Shown here piece after piece: positions 1 through 11,095 of a DNA stretch of 64,000 nucleotides. Made by a program: the position numbers and the translations under genes. The notes below the pieces were generated by a model that was not told the origin of the DNA, ran no database searches, and worked only from the letters and a program-made list of their open reading frames with translations. Every line of letters starts with the position of its first letter. Within the stretch, counting starts at the first letter, position 1. Source of the DNA: Sialis fuliginosa (taxonomy: Eukaryota; Arthropoda; Insecta; Megaloptera; Sialidae); NCBI GenBank assembly GCA_961205875.1, contig OY540822.1:4714501-4778500 (forward strand). The letters run 5' to 3'.

Positions 1-1
1 C

Positions 2-556
2 ACTAATACTCGAGTAATAATCGATTGCACAGAATTCAAAATAGAAGTTCCATCCTCGATTGATAATCGGATTTATTGCTATTCCCACTACAAAAAAACT
101 TTCACTGCAAAAGTCCTTATTGGAATTACTCCTGGAGGTTTCATTTGTCTTAAATCTAAGGTAGCTGGTGGACGAAAAACTGATTCACAAATAACTATTG
201 AATCTGGACTAGTAGATAAATTGGAGGAGGGAGATGTAGTTTTAGCAGATAAAGGTTTTCCGGAAATCAAAGCAACGATCGATAAAAGTGGGAAAAAAGT
301 AATGTTAGTAATGCCACCATTTTTGGAGAAAAAAAATGAATTTTCTGCTGAAGAAACTGAAGAAACGTATCACGTAGCCAGAGTGAGAATCCATGTAGAG
401 AGAATTATGCAACGGTTACGGCTACATTCAATTTTGGACAAAATTCCCGAAAATTTATTTCATTGCGTTGATGATATCTTACACATTTGTTGCGTTCTGG
501 TAAATCTACAACCACCAATAATATCAAATAAAGACAATACAAATGAATTAACTTGA
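2..556 (+). CDS. PIF/Harbinger (ISL2EU-like) DDE transposase, C-terminal part
   Basis: The frame is open from the window edge to a TGA, giving 184 residues; the N-terminal half lies outside. The product would be a nuclear cut-and-paste transposase. Three acidic catalytic positions of the DDE_Tnp_4 fold can be placed: Asp in IDCTEF near residue 8, Asp in LADKGF near 83, and Glu in RIHVERIMQR near 132. The tail with paired cysteines (HICCVLVNL) is typical of the ISL2EU-like group, often fused to a THAP domain. No frameshift is seen. The stretch from 557 to 825 is AT-rich with no gene. Confidence 0.8.
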   Translation, partial: TNTRVIIDCTEFKIEVPSSIDNRIYCYSHYKKTFTAKVLIGITPGGFICLKSKVAGGRKTDSQITIESGLVDKLEEGDVVLADKGFPEIKATIDKSGKKVMLVMPPFLEKKNEFSAEETEETYHVARVRIHVERIMQRLRLHSILDKIPENLFHCVDDILHICCVLVNLQPPIISNKDNTNELT

Positions 557-825
557 ATAAACTTAAAAAATATTTAATTTATAATAAAAAAATGTATGAA
601 ATTTCATAGAATTAATTTTTAAACAATTATTTATTTCAAGACTTTTTTGTTTTTATTAAAATTTCTTACCTGTAACAATAACTTTTATCGCTATTAATCT
701 AGAATAACTTATAAAAACTATTATCAACATATAAAAACACGAAGAATAAAATATTTAGTATTATAACAAAGTACAAAAATACTGTTACTTTTTGGACTTT
801 TCCTTTTCCTTAAATAGTGTGTCCA

Positions 826-2395
826 TCAATTAGATATATTATTTATTACATCTACTCCAGTGAAACTTCGCTTTTCATAGAACTCAATGGACCCGTTGTT
901 AATATCATTATTTTCTTTGGTAAATTTTAAGTATGCAGCATGAAGATAATGGTTAAAATAAAAATCTTCCGCACTTAATATTACATCTTTCAGAAACTCT
1001 TCATCTCGTTCAATTATTACGGTACAACAGCCATCATTTACTGGAGAATATATGAAAAGATCACATGTAAACATGCCTGTCACATAAAGTTGTACTTGAA
1101 CTTGAGTAAAATATGCATCGTTTTGATTTAATTTGACTTGGCCCCTTACGAAGCTCAAGTACTTGACGTTACAAATTTCATTTTTACGATCTACTACTGG
1201 TTGATCCTTACACTTTATGGGGCACTTAAATTCAACAAGCTTGGTTATACACCCATCTTCAACTACCACACCATCTAAACTAGCACAAAGCCATGGTTGT
1301 TTTTTACTAACGATTACACCTATTTTTTTAACTTCACAACCGTTCAGTTCCTCGTACTTAATTTTTGCATTATTCTCTTGACTTAAACCATACTTCGTTG
1401 ATTCAGTGTCAACATTAGAAGGATATAAAATGTCATTAACTAATTTATCAATGGACTTCCGGGTTCGTATTTTAATACTATGGATGTTGCTACTGGCTGA
1501 TAATCTAAAACGCCTTGCGGCATACCACTGTGGAGACTGAGATTGATTTACAGTTTGACAACATAGCTGTAAAATATTTTCATCATTTATGACAATGTTA
1601 TTATCATAAAAATTCTTTACATTTTGCTCCAATTCATAAACATTACTATATATTGTAAACTCCTCATTAAAAATCATAAAATTTTTTAGGCATTCTTCAC
1701 ATTCTTTTTGTTTTAAATTCAATTCAGCAGTAGCTGCTAAAGATGCTAACTTTTTTTTTATAGCATACGAATCGTCACATTTTCCATCTGCAATCAAAAC
1801 TGATTTCAGTGCAGAGACGTCGACTAGTTCTTCAAGATCCACTGGTATATTTTTATTTTCAGTGTTTTTTATTATTTTTTTACTCGGAAACATTTCATCA
1901 AAATTTCGACCTTTTGCGTACTTTTGCTTCACAAATTGACGAGCACTGGGTTTTCCCCACTGCTGCTCGTGGCTAGTTTTGCTTAAGCTTTCTTCGTGGT
2001 TTATAAAGTAAATTAAAGCTGCAATGTGTTTGCATTTTTTACTCTTATTGTAAATACAAGTACAGTTGACATCTGTAACAAATCGTTCTTGATTAATCTG
2101 CAAACAGTAATTTTTTTTTTAATTTAATATATTTATAAAACTATAGTAAAACAATACATTTAAATTTTTTATTTTTTGAACTTACATGCAAAGTAGTATC
2201 ATAAGGAGATAAAGTAACCGACGTTTGTCTAATTACCTTAGATTTTATTAAATAACTATTACCACATTGCCGAAATTCTTTTACGTCTCTGACATGACCA
2301 GCCATAACTAATTGCTTCCCTTTAGGAATAGTCTGTGGTTGAAATAATATATCGTGAAATATTGCTTCAAATCCTGTTTGAATAATGACATTCAT
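826..2395 (-). CDS. SWIM zinc finger plus YqaJ-type exonuclease protein (two exons)
   Basis: Two minus-strand exons (2395-2186 and 2097-826) join in phase 0 across an 88-bp intron with GTAAGT donor and TTTGCAG acceptor, giving about 493 residues. A SWIM motif sits just after the junction (CTC, then CKH: C-x-C-x7-C-x-H, residues 82-94). A YqaJ/lambda-exonuclease-like domain follows at about 260-400: QWYAARRFRLSAS, YGLSQENNAKIKYEE, LCASLDG (catalytic Asp) and LVEFKCP (the E-x-K pair). These mark a metal-dependent PD-(D/E)XK nuclease. Such proteins are multicopy and element-associated in arthropods. The ATG at 2395 has a possible acceptor (TTTTTAG) ten bases upstream, so another 5' exon may exist. 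No disabling change is seen. Role in the cell unknown. Confidence 0.75.
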
Positions 2396-3240
2396 CTTTA
2401 CCTAAAAATTGTTAAAAATGACAATTAAAATATTAAAAAATCTTCAACATAATGTTACATTAGTAAAAACAACTATTCATTAATTTAAAATAAACTATTA
2501 TTTTTAAAAATCTGTTTATTTAATTTTTTTTGATATATATTTATTTTTTTTATTTTTATTATGATAGTTGCAATGTTATTCCAACTGTCATTTGTATTGG
2601 TTACACCAGATAACCTCATTCCTCAGTAATAAACATTACTACTTACTGACACTTTTTATACTTACTTTCTTTGCTTTCAAATTATTTATTCACTAATTTA
2701 TATTGCATTTCACTTTTACAATGCTGACCAGGTTAATATATATTTATTTACTAAAAATAAAAAAAATTTATTAATAATATTACACCTCTCCCACGGCTTT
2801 CGAGCATGATTTAATGCGGCCATCAGATGTCATTGTCATCGCGCACCTTGCCAATAGGCAGTTCCTTCCTCCTTCCTAGGTTGGATATAATTTTCCTTCC
2901 TTTTACTTCCTTCCTCCTTGAAATTTATACTTCCTCCGGTATCCTCATCTTGTCGGGTGCCCCATGCAGGATTAAAAAAAAAGGGTGGCACGGTTCCCGA
3001 CCGCCTCCAAAACTCGATGTTACTTCAACGACGTTTTAATTGAGAAGCACGTATATTATCTACAGTTGCCGAGTGCAGTCCCGCCTTTGGGTGTTCTCGG
3101 CAGATGGCTTCGGTTCTGCTGAGCGACGGTTGGTTGAATCCGTCATAGATTGCTTAACCTTGTAGATTGAGTCATAGAACCTTTTCGCAGTGTAGATGGT
3201 GTGTTTACTTTTACTTAAATTTCAGTTTAAATGTGACGTT
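2396..3240. other. No gene recognised
   Basis: AT-rich DNA up to about 2780, then a more GC-rich patch (2780-3200) with short open frames on both strands that match nothing I know. It lies just downstream, in minus-strand sense, of the gypsy relic at 3245-4195 and may be unrecognised element sequence. Confidence 0.4.
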
Positions 3241-3244
3241 TAAA

Positions 3245-4195
3245 TCACAACGTCACAGTATCTAGCATGTACATTCTCCTGAGTACGTCTGTATTTGTAT
3301 CCGACTTCCCTGATTGTTTCTGCATATCCTTCACTTGCTTGTTAATTTCGTCTTTATGGGCCTCTGGTATCCGATAAGGGTTGACGTTTAAAGATGACGC
3401 TCCATCCTTGAATGGTATTATGTGTGTCGCATTCTCCGTAAAACTCGGTGAGTCTCTTTCCAGAAAAAAATATCATTATATTCTTCGCTTCGGCTTCTTT
3501 TTTCTTATTACAATTCTCCGTAGTAAGGGATTTCTTCAACAGGACGTTTCTGTTACTTTGGATCATACTTGTTGGATTTTCATAATTGCGGACTTCAATT
3601 GCTTCTAAATCCACCTCTGGTATGGTTACAACGCGTTATTTTTTATTTGTGTTTATTATGCTGATACTGCATTTGCCATTGACTGGCGCCGTTAGACATC
3701 TACCGACAAATACGCCTTGTTTGAGTTCTCGTGTTTCACACATACCTTCACAAGTAGAACTCGTAAACGCTGATACTAGCATTTCGCTTCTTGGGGGCAA
3801 TGCACGTTCTGGTAATCGCAATTCGATGTTTTCATTTCCGACTTCCAGGACATGTTTCTTGTAGTTGATAACGACATCATATTTATTGACAAAATCTCGC
3901 CCTAATATGCCTTCACTACGTGGAAAGGCTGTATGAGTTCTGTATTTCCGATTTTCATGTGGGCGTAAAATCGTCCTAGTGTCTTGATTTTTTCATAGGC
4001 TATCCCTTTCAGGATTAAATTTTCTTCTGTGCATAGCTCTGTATCGTCATCGAGTTCAGAAATTTTCATAACGCTGACGTCGGCACCTGAATTTAAGAAC
4101 AATGTCTGTAATGTTAACAACGTATGTTTTGTGTGATATTGTACAGATCTACGTTCTACAAAACACAAGACCTTGGGTCTCACTAACGTGAACAA
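3245..4195 (-). pseudogene. Decayed Ty3/gypsy protease to RT N-terminus relic
   Basis: Read on the minus strand from 4195, an aspartic protease region appears (TLFLNSGADVSVM, with the usual catalytic Asp replaced by Asn), then a linker with DVVINYKKH near 3870, then near 3400 the start of a reverse transcriptase (IIPFKDG, NVNPYRIPEAHK), a hallmark of the gypsy protease-RT joint. At least two frame changes and a stop near 3635 break it, and the polymerase core is missing. It is an old 3'-truncated copy, unrelated in detail to the errantiviruses elsewhere in the window. Confidence 0.65.
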
Positions 4196-4253
4196 TGTAG
4201 CGTAGACAACGTTGTAGATATTTACCTACAAGAGTGCACTAAACTAGCGTACT

Positions 4254-5050
4254 CTAATGCAATATCAGAGTCACTTGTATCTGTGTGTCTCTATACTTAC
4301 TCGTAAAGCTCGTGTCCTGGGTTTCCTGCTCAATATTGTTCAATATAACACACAGCTGTATCATCAACTGTGGTAACGCCTGCATATAACTATCATTTAA
4401 CTGCAGATATAATAAATTCACTGTTTTATCTCGGCTATCTTCTTTGTCGATCTTCTTTTTCCTCAAAAGTATAAAGTTATTAAGCGCTACCATAGCTGAC
4501 GATAAAGGAACAATGTAGAGAATAATCAACAACCATTTCTTTTTTCGAAGTTGGTACAACCATGTGTTCATCATATATGTAAACAAATAATAATACATCG
4601 TTATCTTCATTATAAGCATAATTTAATCTAATAACTATAGCAATTTCCCAAGGTTTATTTTCGAAATCAAATCATTTTCATTTTATACATTTTATTCATA
4701 ATAAATATCAATTGTATATTTAATAAGAACCTGCCTTTATTGTTTATTCAACTGCAGTAAAAATAAATTCTATGTTTTATCTCGGCTTTTTCTTCTGTTC
4801 ATCTTCCTTTTCCACAATAGTATTAAGTTATTAAGCGCTACCATAGCTGACGATAAAGGAACAATGTAGAGAATAATCAACAACCATTTCTTTTGGTACA
4901 ACCATGTGTTCATCACATCTGTAAACAAATAATAATACATCGTTATCTTCATTTGTAGCATAATTTATTCTGAGAACTATAGAAATTTCCCAAGGTTTAT
5001 TTTCGAAATCAAATCATTTTCATTTTATACATTTTATTCATAATAAATAT
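4254..5050 (-). pseudogene. XK-related-like exon, two tandem copies
   Basis: Two diverged copies of one ~360-bp unit lie head to tail. The longer (4301-4619) reads as a hydrophobic stretch WLLIILYIVPLSSAMVAL, a basic loop, then DSYMQALPQLMIQLCVIL. That last motif resembles the S-x-x-x-A-x-P-Q-L-x-x-Q-L signature of XK-related scramblase-family membrane proteins. The unit ends at a good splice donor (GTAAGT reading leftward from 4300). The second copy (4770-4961) lacks the PQL part. More copies lie at 10313-11095. The unit may be a captured or duplicated host exon. The family call rests on one motif and the hydrophobic pattern. Confidence 0.4.
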
Positions 5051-5640
5051 TAATTGTAAATTTTCCATAGTAAGAACCTGCCTGTATTCAACTATCAAAT
5101 AGCCTTAACTTATTTTAGTACCTTAGGCTTTAAAATAGTAAATGTCCCATCTGAACAGTTTTCATGTCAAGTCAGAACAACTAGACAGACATTATTGCCT
5201 AGAAAACTACGTATAGGCTCACAAATACGGAGAATAAGGGTACGACGAGCCTTTAAAATTGCCGAAAAATATTTATGAAAATGTAATTACTAAAAACTTT
5301 ATTTAACCTAACCTAACATATCAAATAGGCCCCCTGAAGAATTATATTCAAAACTGAATCATTTAATCCTAGATTATTTGCAGTATTGACGAAAAAATTA
5401 TTGAACTCTGTGGCCAATTTCTTATCATTACAATTTTGATTATTCGTAGTGTCTTCTTGTTTTGAATATGATTTACTATGTTTTTTTAATAATGTTCTAA
5501 ATTGCTTTTGGTTTGTTGGTTGAGTCGTTAATTAAACAAAAATAATAGTTCTGTTTTGCTTCTTTGACGTATAGACTCACAAATACGGAGAATAGGAGTA
5601 CATGACGTCACAAATATCAGAACATGCTATACAAAGCAAA
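5051..5640. other. AT-rich spacer, no gene
   Basis: No coding signal recognised. The sentence-like string CACAAATACGGAGAATA occurs twice (near 5220 and 5579), followed by similar bases, so part of this is an internally repeated non-coding unit. Confidence 0.4.
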
Positions 5641-5832
5641 ACTAGGGTAGTCTGAAAAGTTTCCGACCTGAACATGAAGATGGCAGCACTTGTCATCAAT
5701 AGCTACGAAATGTGTTTGTGTATCTTTTGAAAGGTACTCACCAAAATTGCAGCCATTTTGTGCAGTTGTTCTTTGACAATCGTTTGAGTGAGTCGATGTG
5801 AGTGTTTTTGTAAAAATGAAAAAATATATATA
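5641..5832 (+). mobile_element. 5' end of a mariner element
   Basis: The string GTCTGAAAAGTTTCCGACC is typical of a mariner inverted terminus. About 165 bp of leader and an ATG near 5816 follow. The coding sequence resumes only at 8901 after about 3 kb of inserted DNA. A piece equal to roughly the first 35 transposase codons is missing. Confidence 0.5.
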
Positions 5833-6681
5833 TACAGGGTGAATCATTTTAATCAACGCAGTCAAATATCTCAAAAAGTAAGCGAAATTGAGAAAAACGT
5901 TTCAAACAAAAGTTACTTGGTTTCAAGGGGGTCAAACAATGGTGACATTGCGGTTGACCTTCAAACCATTTTCAAGGTCAAATCAAGGTCAACTTTGATT
6001 TTTTAAATGGAAACCTATATTTTTTATTGCATATTCGTATTCTACGTGAAAAAATGAGTATCTTTAGTAGGAATTTTTTTTTTTAAAATGCTTTCTTCTC
6101 TTGGTGGAGGGCGCTGTAAGATTTATCAACGAACACAAATATCTGAAAAAAAGTTGCACCTAATAGCTCAAACTACTTTTAGCATTACCCAGAAACAATG
6201 GCGTGGACGTAGTAATTGTATGTTTCCTTTGGGATGCTTTTTTAATGTGAGTCCCATTGCCTCTTACTTTTAAAAAGCACCCCAAAAGAAACATACAACT
6301 ACTACGTCCACGCCGTTGTTTCTGGGTAATGCTAAAAGTAGTTTGTGCTATTAGGTGCAACTTTTTTTCAGTTATTTGAGTTCGTTGATAAATCTTACAG
6401 CGCCCTCCACCAACAGAAGAAAGCATTTTTAGAAAAATTTTTCCTACTAAAGATACTCATTTTTTCACGTAGAATACGAATATGCAATAAAAAAATATAG
6501 GTTTCCATTTAAAAAATCAAAGTTGACCTTGATTTGACATTGAAAATGGTTTGAAGGTCAACCGCAAGGTCACCATTGTTTGACCCCCTTGAAACCAAGT
6601 AACTTTTGTTTGAAACGTTTTCTCAATTTCGCTTACTTTTCGAGATATTTGACTGCGTTGATTAAAATGACTCACCCTGTA
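5833..6681. mobile_element. Long palindromic (foldback) MITE, 849 bp
   Basis: The left arm from TACAGGGTGA and the right arm to TCACCCTGTA are near-perfect inverted copies about 410 bp long, folding about a short centre near 6257. Matching landmarks in both arms include AACGCAGTCAAATATCTC, a GGTCAA cluster, and GGAGGGCGCTGTAAGATT. The ends abut TA dinucleotides, as for a TA-target DNA transposon. Open frames inside are mirror images of each other and not genes. It interrupts the mariner relic. Confidence 0.85.
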
Positions 6682-7164
6682 TAATAATATGCCTACACAA
6701 ACTCAATAGAGATCAGATCGGACCTTAAAAAAGTGGCCCGATCCGATCCGAAACTTTTTTTTTTCGGCCCGGTCCGATCCGGTCCGATTTATACGATTTT
6801 ATATTAAGGTCCGATCCGATCCGGTCCGAACATTATAAACAAAAATTAAGCCCGGTCCGATCCGATCCGAATTTCGGACCGGGTATTTCGGGCCGGGTCG
6901 AGCCGGCCCGACCCAAACTGATCTAAGAAAATTGTATTGTATTACAATACAATTTTTTTTTTGATAGTTCATATAATAAATGCAACTTTCTCGTGAACCA
7001 TGCTCCGCATCTGGAAGTCATAAAGTTGACCATTGCAGAACTATCGCTCGCCCGGGTTACGCTGACATTCTTAACGGTATTGTTATTTCTCTTATTTTGG
7101 AGAGATGTGACAAAAATGCATTTGAAAATATTTTGACGGAATGTTCTGTGTCTATAGTCTATAC

Positions 7165-8620
7165 TAGGGTTTGCAATCCCGCAATGCGGGATCCCGCGTT
7201 CCCGCGGGATCCCGCACGTTTTGGAGATCTGCGGATCCCGCACTTTCAGTGCGGGATCCGCGCGGAATTTTTTGAACATTGAATTTGTATGTCGCATGCG
7301 TTTTGAATACTTGTAAAGCGTAAATATGAATAAAAAAAGGTAACAATTTTGAAAAAAAAAATTAAGGTTGAGATGACTGAATATGAAAATAGTGAAGTAA
7401 ATTATATCTCTTGTTCACGATTAGTTAAGTGGTTACACTGAGTGCGACTCAGGCGACGAAAGAAGCTCGAACAGCCCACAGATTACAAAAAAAAACATAA
7501 AAAATACAAAAATGTAGAAGAAGAATAGCAGATTAAATGAAAGTTAACCACAAAAATTTAATACACATAATTCGATGTACACGATATTTTTTTAACAGTA
7601 TTGTCCCTAAAATACAACCGTAAATAATGATATTTAGTGGTTTAGTTTTTCGTGACATACCGTATATACTAGGGTGTTTTTTAATTTTTTTTTCGGTCCC
7701 GCTAGCCTATGTTTTAGTTTTGGATCAAAAGTTAATTGTCCCAAAATTTCAGACTCATAGATCAAACCTGTGGACGGCGCAAACCGAGTCATTTTCCCAT
7801 TTGATTAACATGGGAAGAATTACTTTTTTACTTATGCGTGAATATCTCGTTGAAAAATTTATTTATTTTAATTTCTTACAGCTGCATATCATAGACAATT
7901 AAATTTCTTACAAAAAATATCCCAAGTGCTCAAATCATAGATCGAATATTTTTAAAGATATGTTCGTTTAAACATTATCATAAAAAGTAAAATCCAATTT
8001 TTATGATAATTTTTAAACAAACATTTCTTAAAATTTATTGGATTTATGAATTGAGCACTTAATTTTCTACAAAATATTCTCTTGAGAAATTTTCAAAAAA
8101 AATTGTTTTCAACGAGATATTCACGCGAAAGTAAAAAAGTAATTTTTCCCATGTTAATCAAATGGGAAAAAGACTCGGTTTGCGCCGTCCACAGGTTTGA
8201 TCTATGAGTTTGAAATTTTGGGACAATTAACTTTTGATCCAAATCTAAAACATAGGCCTGTGGGAAACAAGGGCTAATTTATACGCAACGAAGGAGTTAA
8301 AAAAATTGAAATGGATAATCGAACAAAAAGACAAAAGTAGTTAGAAGCATCTTGTTCTTGTACCTAACATATTAGACAACCTCCTATTTACAGGTGTATT
8401 TTATGGATTTTACATCGGTCTATACGGTACGAGTTACGTTTACGTATCATATGTTACCACTATGAAAATATTTTTCATGTCAATTGTCATGTTAACTAAA
8501 TAATAGTAACTTTAAATATGAATAACAAAATTTTTGGAAAAACTGCGGGATCCCGCGGGATTTGAGAATTTCCCGCAAAAATCCCGCGGGAAAAAAAAGT
8601 CTGCGGGATTGCAAACCCTA
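7165..8620. mobile_element. hAT-type non-autonomous element, copy 1
   Basis: The element starts TAGGGTTTGCAATCCCGCA and ends with the inverted string TGCGGGATTGCAAACCCTA. It is flanked on both sides by a perfect 8-bp target duplication GTCTATAC (7157-7164 and 8621-8628), diagnostic of the hAT superfamily. The termini carry GGGATCCCGC palindromes. It has no transposase and sits inside the 6707-8899 element. Compared with copy 2 at 16361-17332 it is longer because of a foldback insertion at about 7668-8262. Confidence 0.9.
7668..8262. mobile_element. Foldback insertion inside the hAT MITE
   Basis: Sequence absent from the sister copy. Its arms are inverted copies: CTATGTTTTAG with GATCAAAAGTTAATTGTCCC near 7708 is mirrored by GGGACAATTAACTTTTGATC near 8220. 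Further mirrored blocks include CGGCGCAAACCGAGTC and ATATCTCGTTGAAAA. The middle is AT-rich. Exact ends are uncertain because about 30 bp of the sister copy are replaced rather than split. Confidence 0.7.
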
Positions 8621-8899
8621 GTCTATACCTATTATTTTCAAATCAATTGTGAACGTGAAATATATTTGCGTAAGTATTTATACTTTTTAGTACTAAAAAA
8701 TAATATATTTATTTATTCTTTAAGATGTAGACCAAGGTTCGGACAGGTCCGATCCGACCCGGTCTGATTTATACTAAGGTCCGATCCGATCCGGCCCGAA
8801 CATGACAAACAAAAATTAAGCCCGGTCCGATCCGATCCGAAGTTCGGACCGGGATAAATTCGGATAATTTCGGGCCGGCCCGGCCCGAACTGATCTCTA

Positions 8900-9180
8900 G
8901 CTGTATACGGGAACTATGCACCATCATTTACCACCGTGACATTTTGGTTAGCTGAATTTAAACGTGGCCGTATTAACTTGGGAGACGATGAACGTTCGGG
9001 ACATCTAAAAACTGCAACCACTGACAATAACATCGCTCAGGTTCACCAAATGTTGCTAGACGAGCGTCGAATTAAAGTGAGAGAAATAGCAGGCTATGCA
9101 TATGTTCAAAAAACGTATTTATGACATATTGCTTGAAGAATTAGGCATGAGAAAGCTGATATGGCCTTCGGCTAGGGTAG
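8900..9180 (+). pseudogene. mariner transposase, N-terminal fragment
   Basis: The frame opens as YGNYAPSFTTVTFW, then LAEFKRGRINLGDDERSGH, and continues to RRIKVREIAGYAYVQKTYL. This matches the helix-turn-helix DNA-binding region of mariner transposases (the EFKRGR and DDxRSG motifs). A stop at 9122-9124 and loss of the catalytic half make it dead. It continues the element that begins at 5641. Confidence 0.75.
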
Positions 9181-9780
9181 AGTGAGAAAAAACAACCTGG
9201 CAAGAAATCTTATTTATTAAACAATAATATATTTTATTAAACCATCAAATAAAAAAATAATTAAAAAACCATTAAATATGACAATTAAAATATACACTAT
9301 AAGATAATTGATTCCAAACAAAATAATACGAAAAACATTAAATATAGACAATTAAAATATGCACTTACAATTAATGGAATGTAACTATACATAAAAAAAA
9401 TAAACTTTAAATCTTAGCCTAATTAAGATATTTATTTACAATACCCGCACACATATGTAGTATGCTTTCTGCTGTTATGAATGGACAATTGGACAATGTT
9501 ATGAATTCGTGCTCATAGCGACACGTATTATTAGTGATGAAAAAACAAACAAAACAAATAACATACATAATATACGGGTATGTATATATTTATTCTAAAT
9601 AAATTGTCTTTCTGAATTATTATAGAAAAATAACTTTTAATTAATAAAATTATGATAAGTATTGTCTTTCACTACACTTTCATCGCGTTTGTCTTTCTTT
9701 ATAGTGTTTTAATATTATTACAGAATAGGTATAATTTTATAAAGTATATAACACAGTACGAGATAATAAACACAGATAAT
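9181..9780. other. AT-rich spacer, no gene
   Basis: Low-complexity AT-rich DNA with short internal direct repeats (ATTAAATATGACAATTAAAATAT-like strings near 9270 and 9340). Nothing coding recognised. Confidence 0.4.
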
Positions 9781-10312
9781 AAGCACAATGGGGCTAGAGG
9801 GGCAGTTGGAGGACGTCGGCGTTGGTGCTGTCGGCGGAGATGGGGGGCGTCGTCGTGTGGCTGGATTTGTCACAGGTATCGTCGGAGACGTCGATCTTGT
9901 GAGACTTGTGTCCACGACCCTTCATCCAAACAACTTCCGATCAAGACTCAATTTCTTGAGTAGACGTATCCGATAATTCGGAGGTCGAGGCGGACACGTG
10001 ATGGGTGTGAGGCAGGCTGACCACGGAACGTTTCCGCTTGTAGTCTTCGGCGTGGCTTCACCTTCCGTTCCGTCACCTTCCTTGAACAATGATTGTATTC
10101 ATTTATACAATCATCGGCTGTAAGAGCGTGTTGTTTGTTTTTCTTTATATTTCTTTACGATCTCGGTATTACATATAAGAAATATATTCTTTAAAGTTGT
10201 GGTCGCCGTACGTCGTACTTAATAAAAAATGTTACACATATCAAAATTGCAAGGGTGACCAATGTATATTGGACAGGGTTGTATCAAAGCTGTACGCCCA
10301 CTAAAGACAAAT
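9781..10312. other. Unidentified GC-richer block
   Basis: A compositional island (9785-10080) in AT-rich surroundings. Short frames are open on both strands, rich in Gly/Arg or Pro/Thr, with no recognised domain. The right part ends AATAAAAAATGTTACA near 10225-10240, which could be the poly(A) side of a degraded LTR. No partner copy was found. Confidence 0.3.
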
Positions 10313-11095
10313 CTAACTAAACGCCTCCATATAACTATCATTTAATTGCAGATATAATAAATTCACTGTTTTATCTCGGCTATCGTCTTTTTCGATCTTC
10401 TTTTTCCACAAAAGTATAAAGTTATTAAGCGCTACCATAGCTGACGATAAAGGAACAATGTAGAGAATAATCAACAACCATTTCTTTTGGTACAACCATG
10501 TGTTCATCACATCTGTAAACAAATAATAATACATCGTTATCTTCATTAGTAGCATAATTTATTCTGAGAACTATAGAAATTTCCCAAGGTTTATTTTCGA
10601 AATCAGTAGTAATAAATAATGTTTTATCTCGGATTTTCCTTTTGTTCATCTTTCATTTCCACAATAGTATTAAGTTAACTAACGCTAAAGGAATAATGAA
10701 AAGAATAATTAATGGCCATTTCTTTTTTTATAGCTGGTACAATCATGTGTTGTTGTATTCTTCACATCTGTAAACAAATAATAATACATTGTTAGCTTCA
10801 TTATAAGCATAATTTATTCTAATAACTATAGAAATTTCCCAAGGTTTATTTTCGAAATCAAATCATTTTCATTTTATTCATAATAAATATCAATTGCGTA
10901 TTTTCCATAGTAAGTACCTGCCTTTATTAGTTTATTCAACTTCAGTAAAAATAAATTCTATGTTTTATCTCGGCTTTTCCTTTTGTTCATCTTCCTTTTC
11001 CACAATAGTATTAAGTTATTAAGCGGTACCACCACTGACGCTAAAGGAACAATGAAGAGAATAATCAACAGCCATTTCTTTTTTTGTAGCTGGTA
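10313..11095 (-). repeat. Further copies of the XK-related-like exon unit
   Basis: Three more diverged head-to-tail copies (about 10313-10600, 10600-10930 and 10930-11095) of the unit at 4254-5050. They share the string AATAATACATCGTTATCTTCATT and the WLLIILYIVPLSSAM-encoding block. None is intact. The last copy is abruptly joined to LINE ORF1 sequence near 11090. Confidence 0.6.

Larger units (their letters stand above)
6707..8899. mobile_element. hAT-like element with GGTCCGATCC subterminal arrays
   Basis: Inverted ends TAGAGATCAGATCGG and its partner CCGAACTGATCTCTA match at 14 of 15 positions. Just inside each end lies a cluster of GGTCCGATCC-type repeats (6715-6915 and 8730-8885). The block AAAAATTAAGCCCGGTCCGA occurs in both in direct orientation. 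Dense subterminal repeats suit a hAT-type transposase binding array. No transposase is recognisable inside. The flanking eight bases (AAACTCAA and GCTGTATA) do not match, so the target duplication is lost or the borders are slightly off. Confidence 0.6.

Noticed and set aside
6088-6426. Two similar frames, one on each strand, starting MLSS
   Set aside because: They are mirror images of the palindromic MITE arms.
7165-7280. GC-rich palindromic patch that might be a CpG promoter
   Set aside because: It is the terminal repeat of a hAT MITE and recurs at 16361 with an 8-bp duplication.
9652-9976. Arg/Gly-rich frames on the plus strand
   Set aside because: No domain, overlapping frames on both strands and composition-driven; left as an unidentified GC-rich block.
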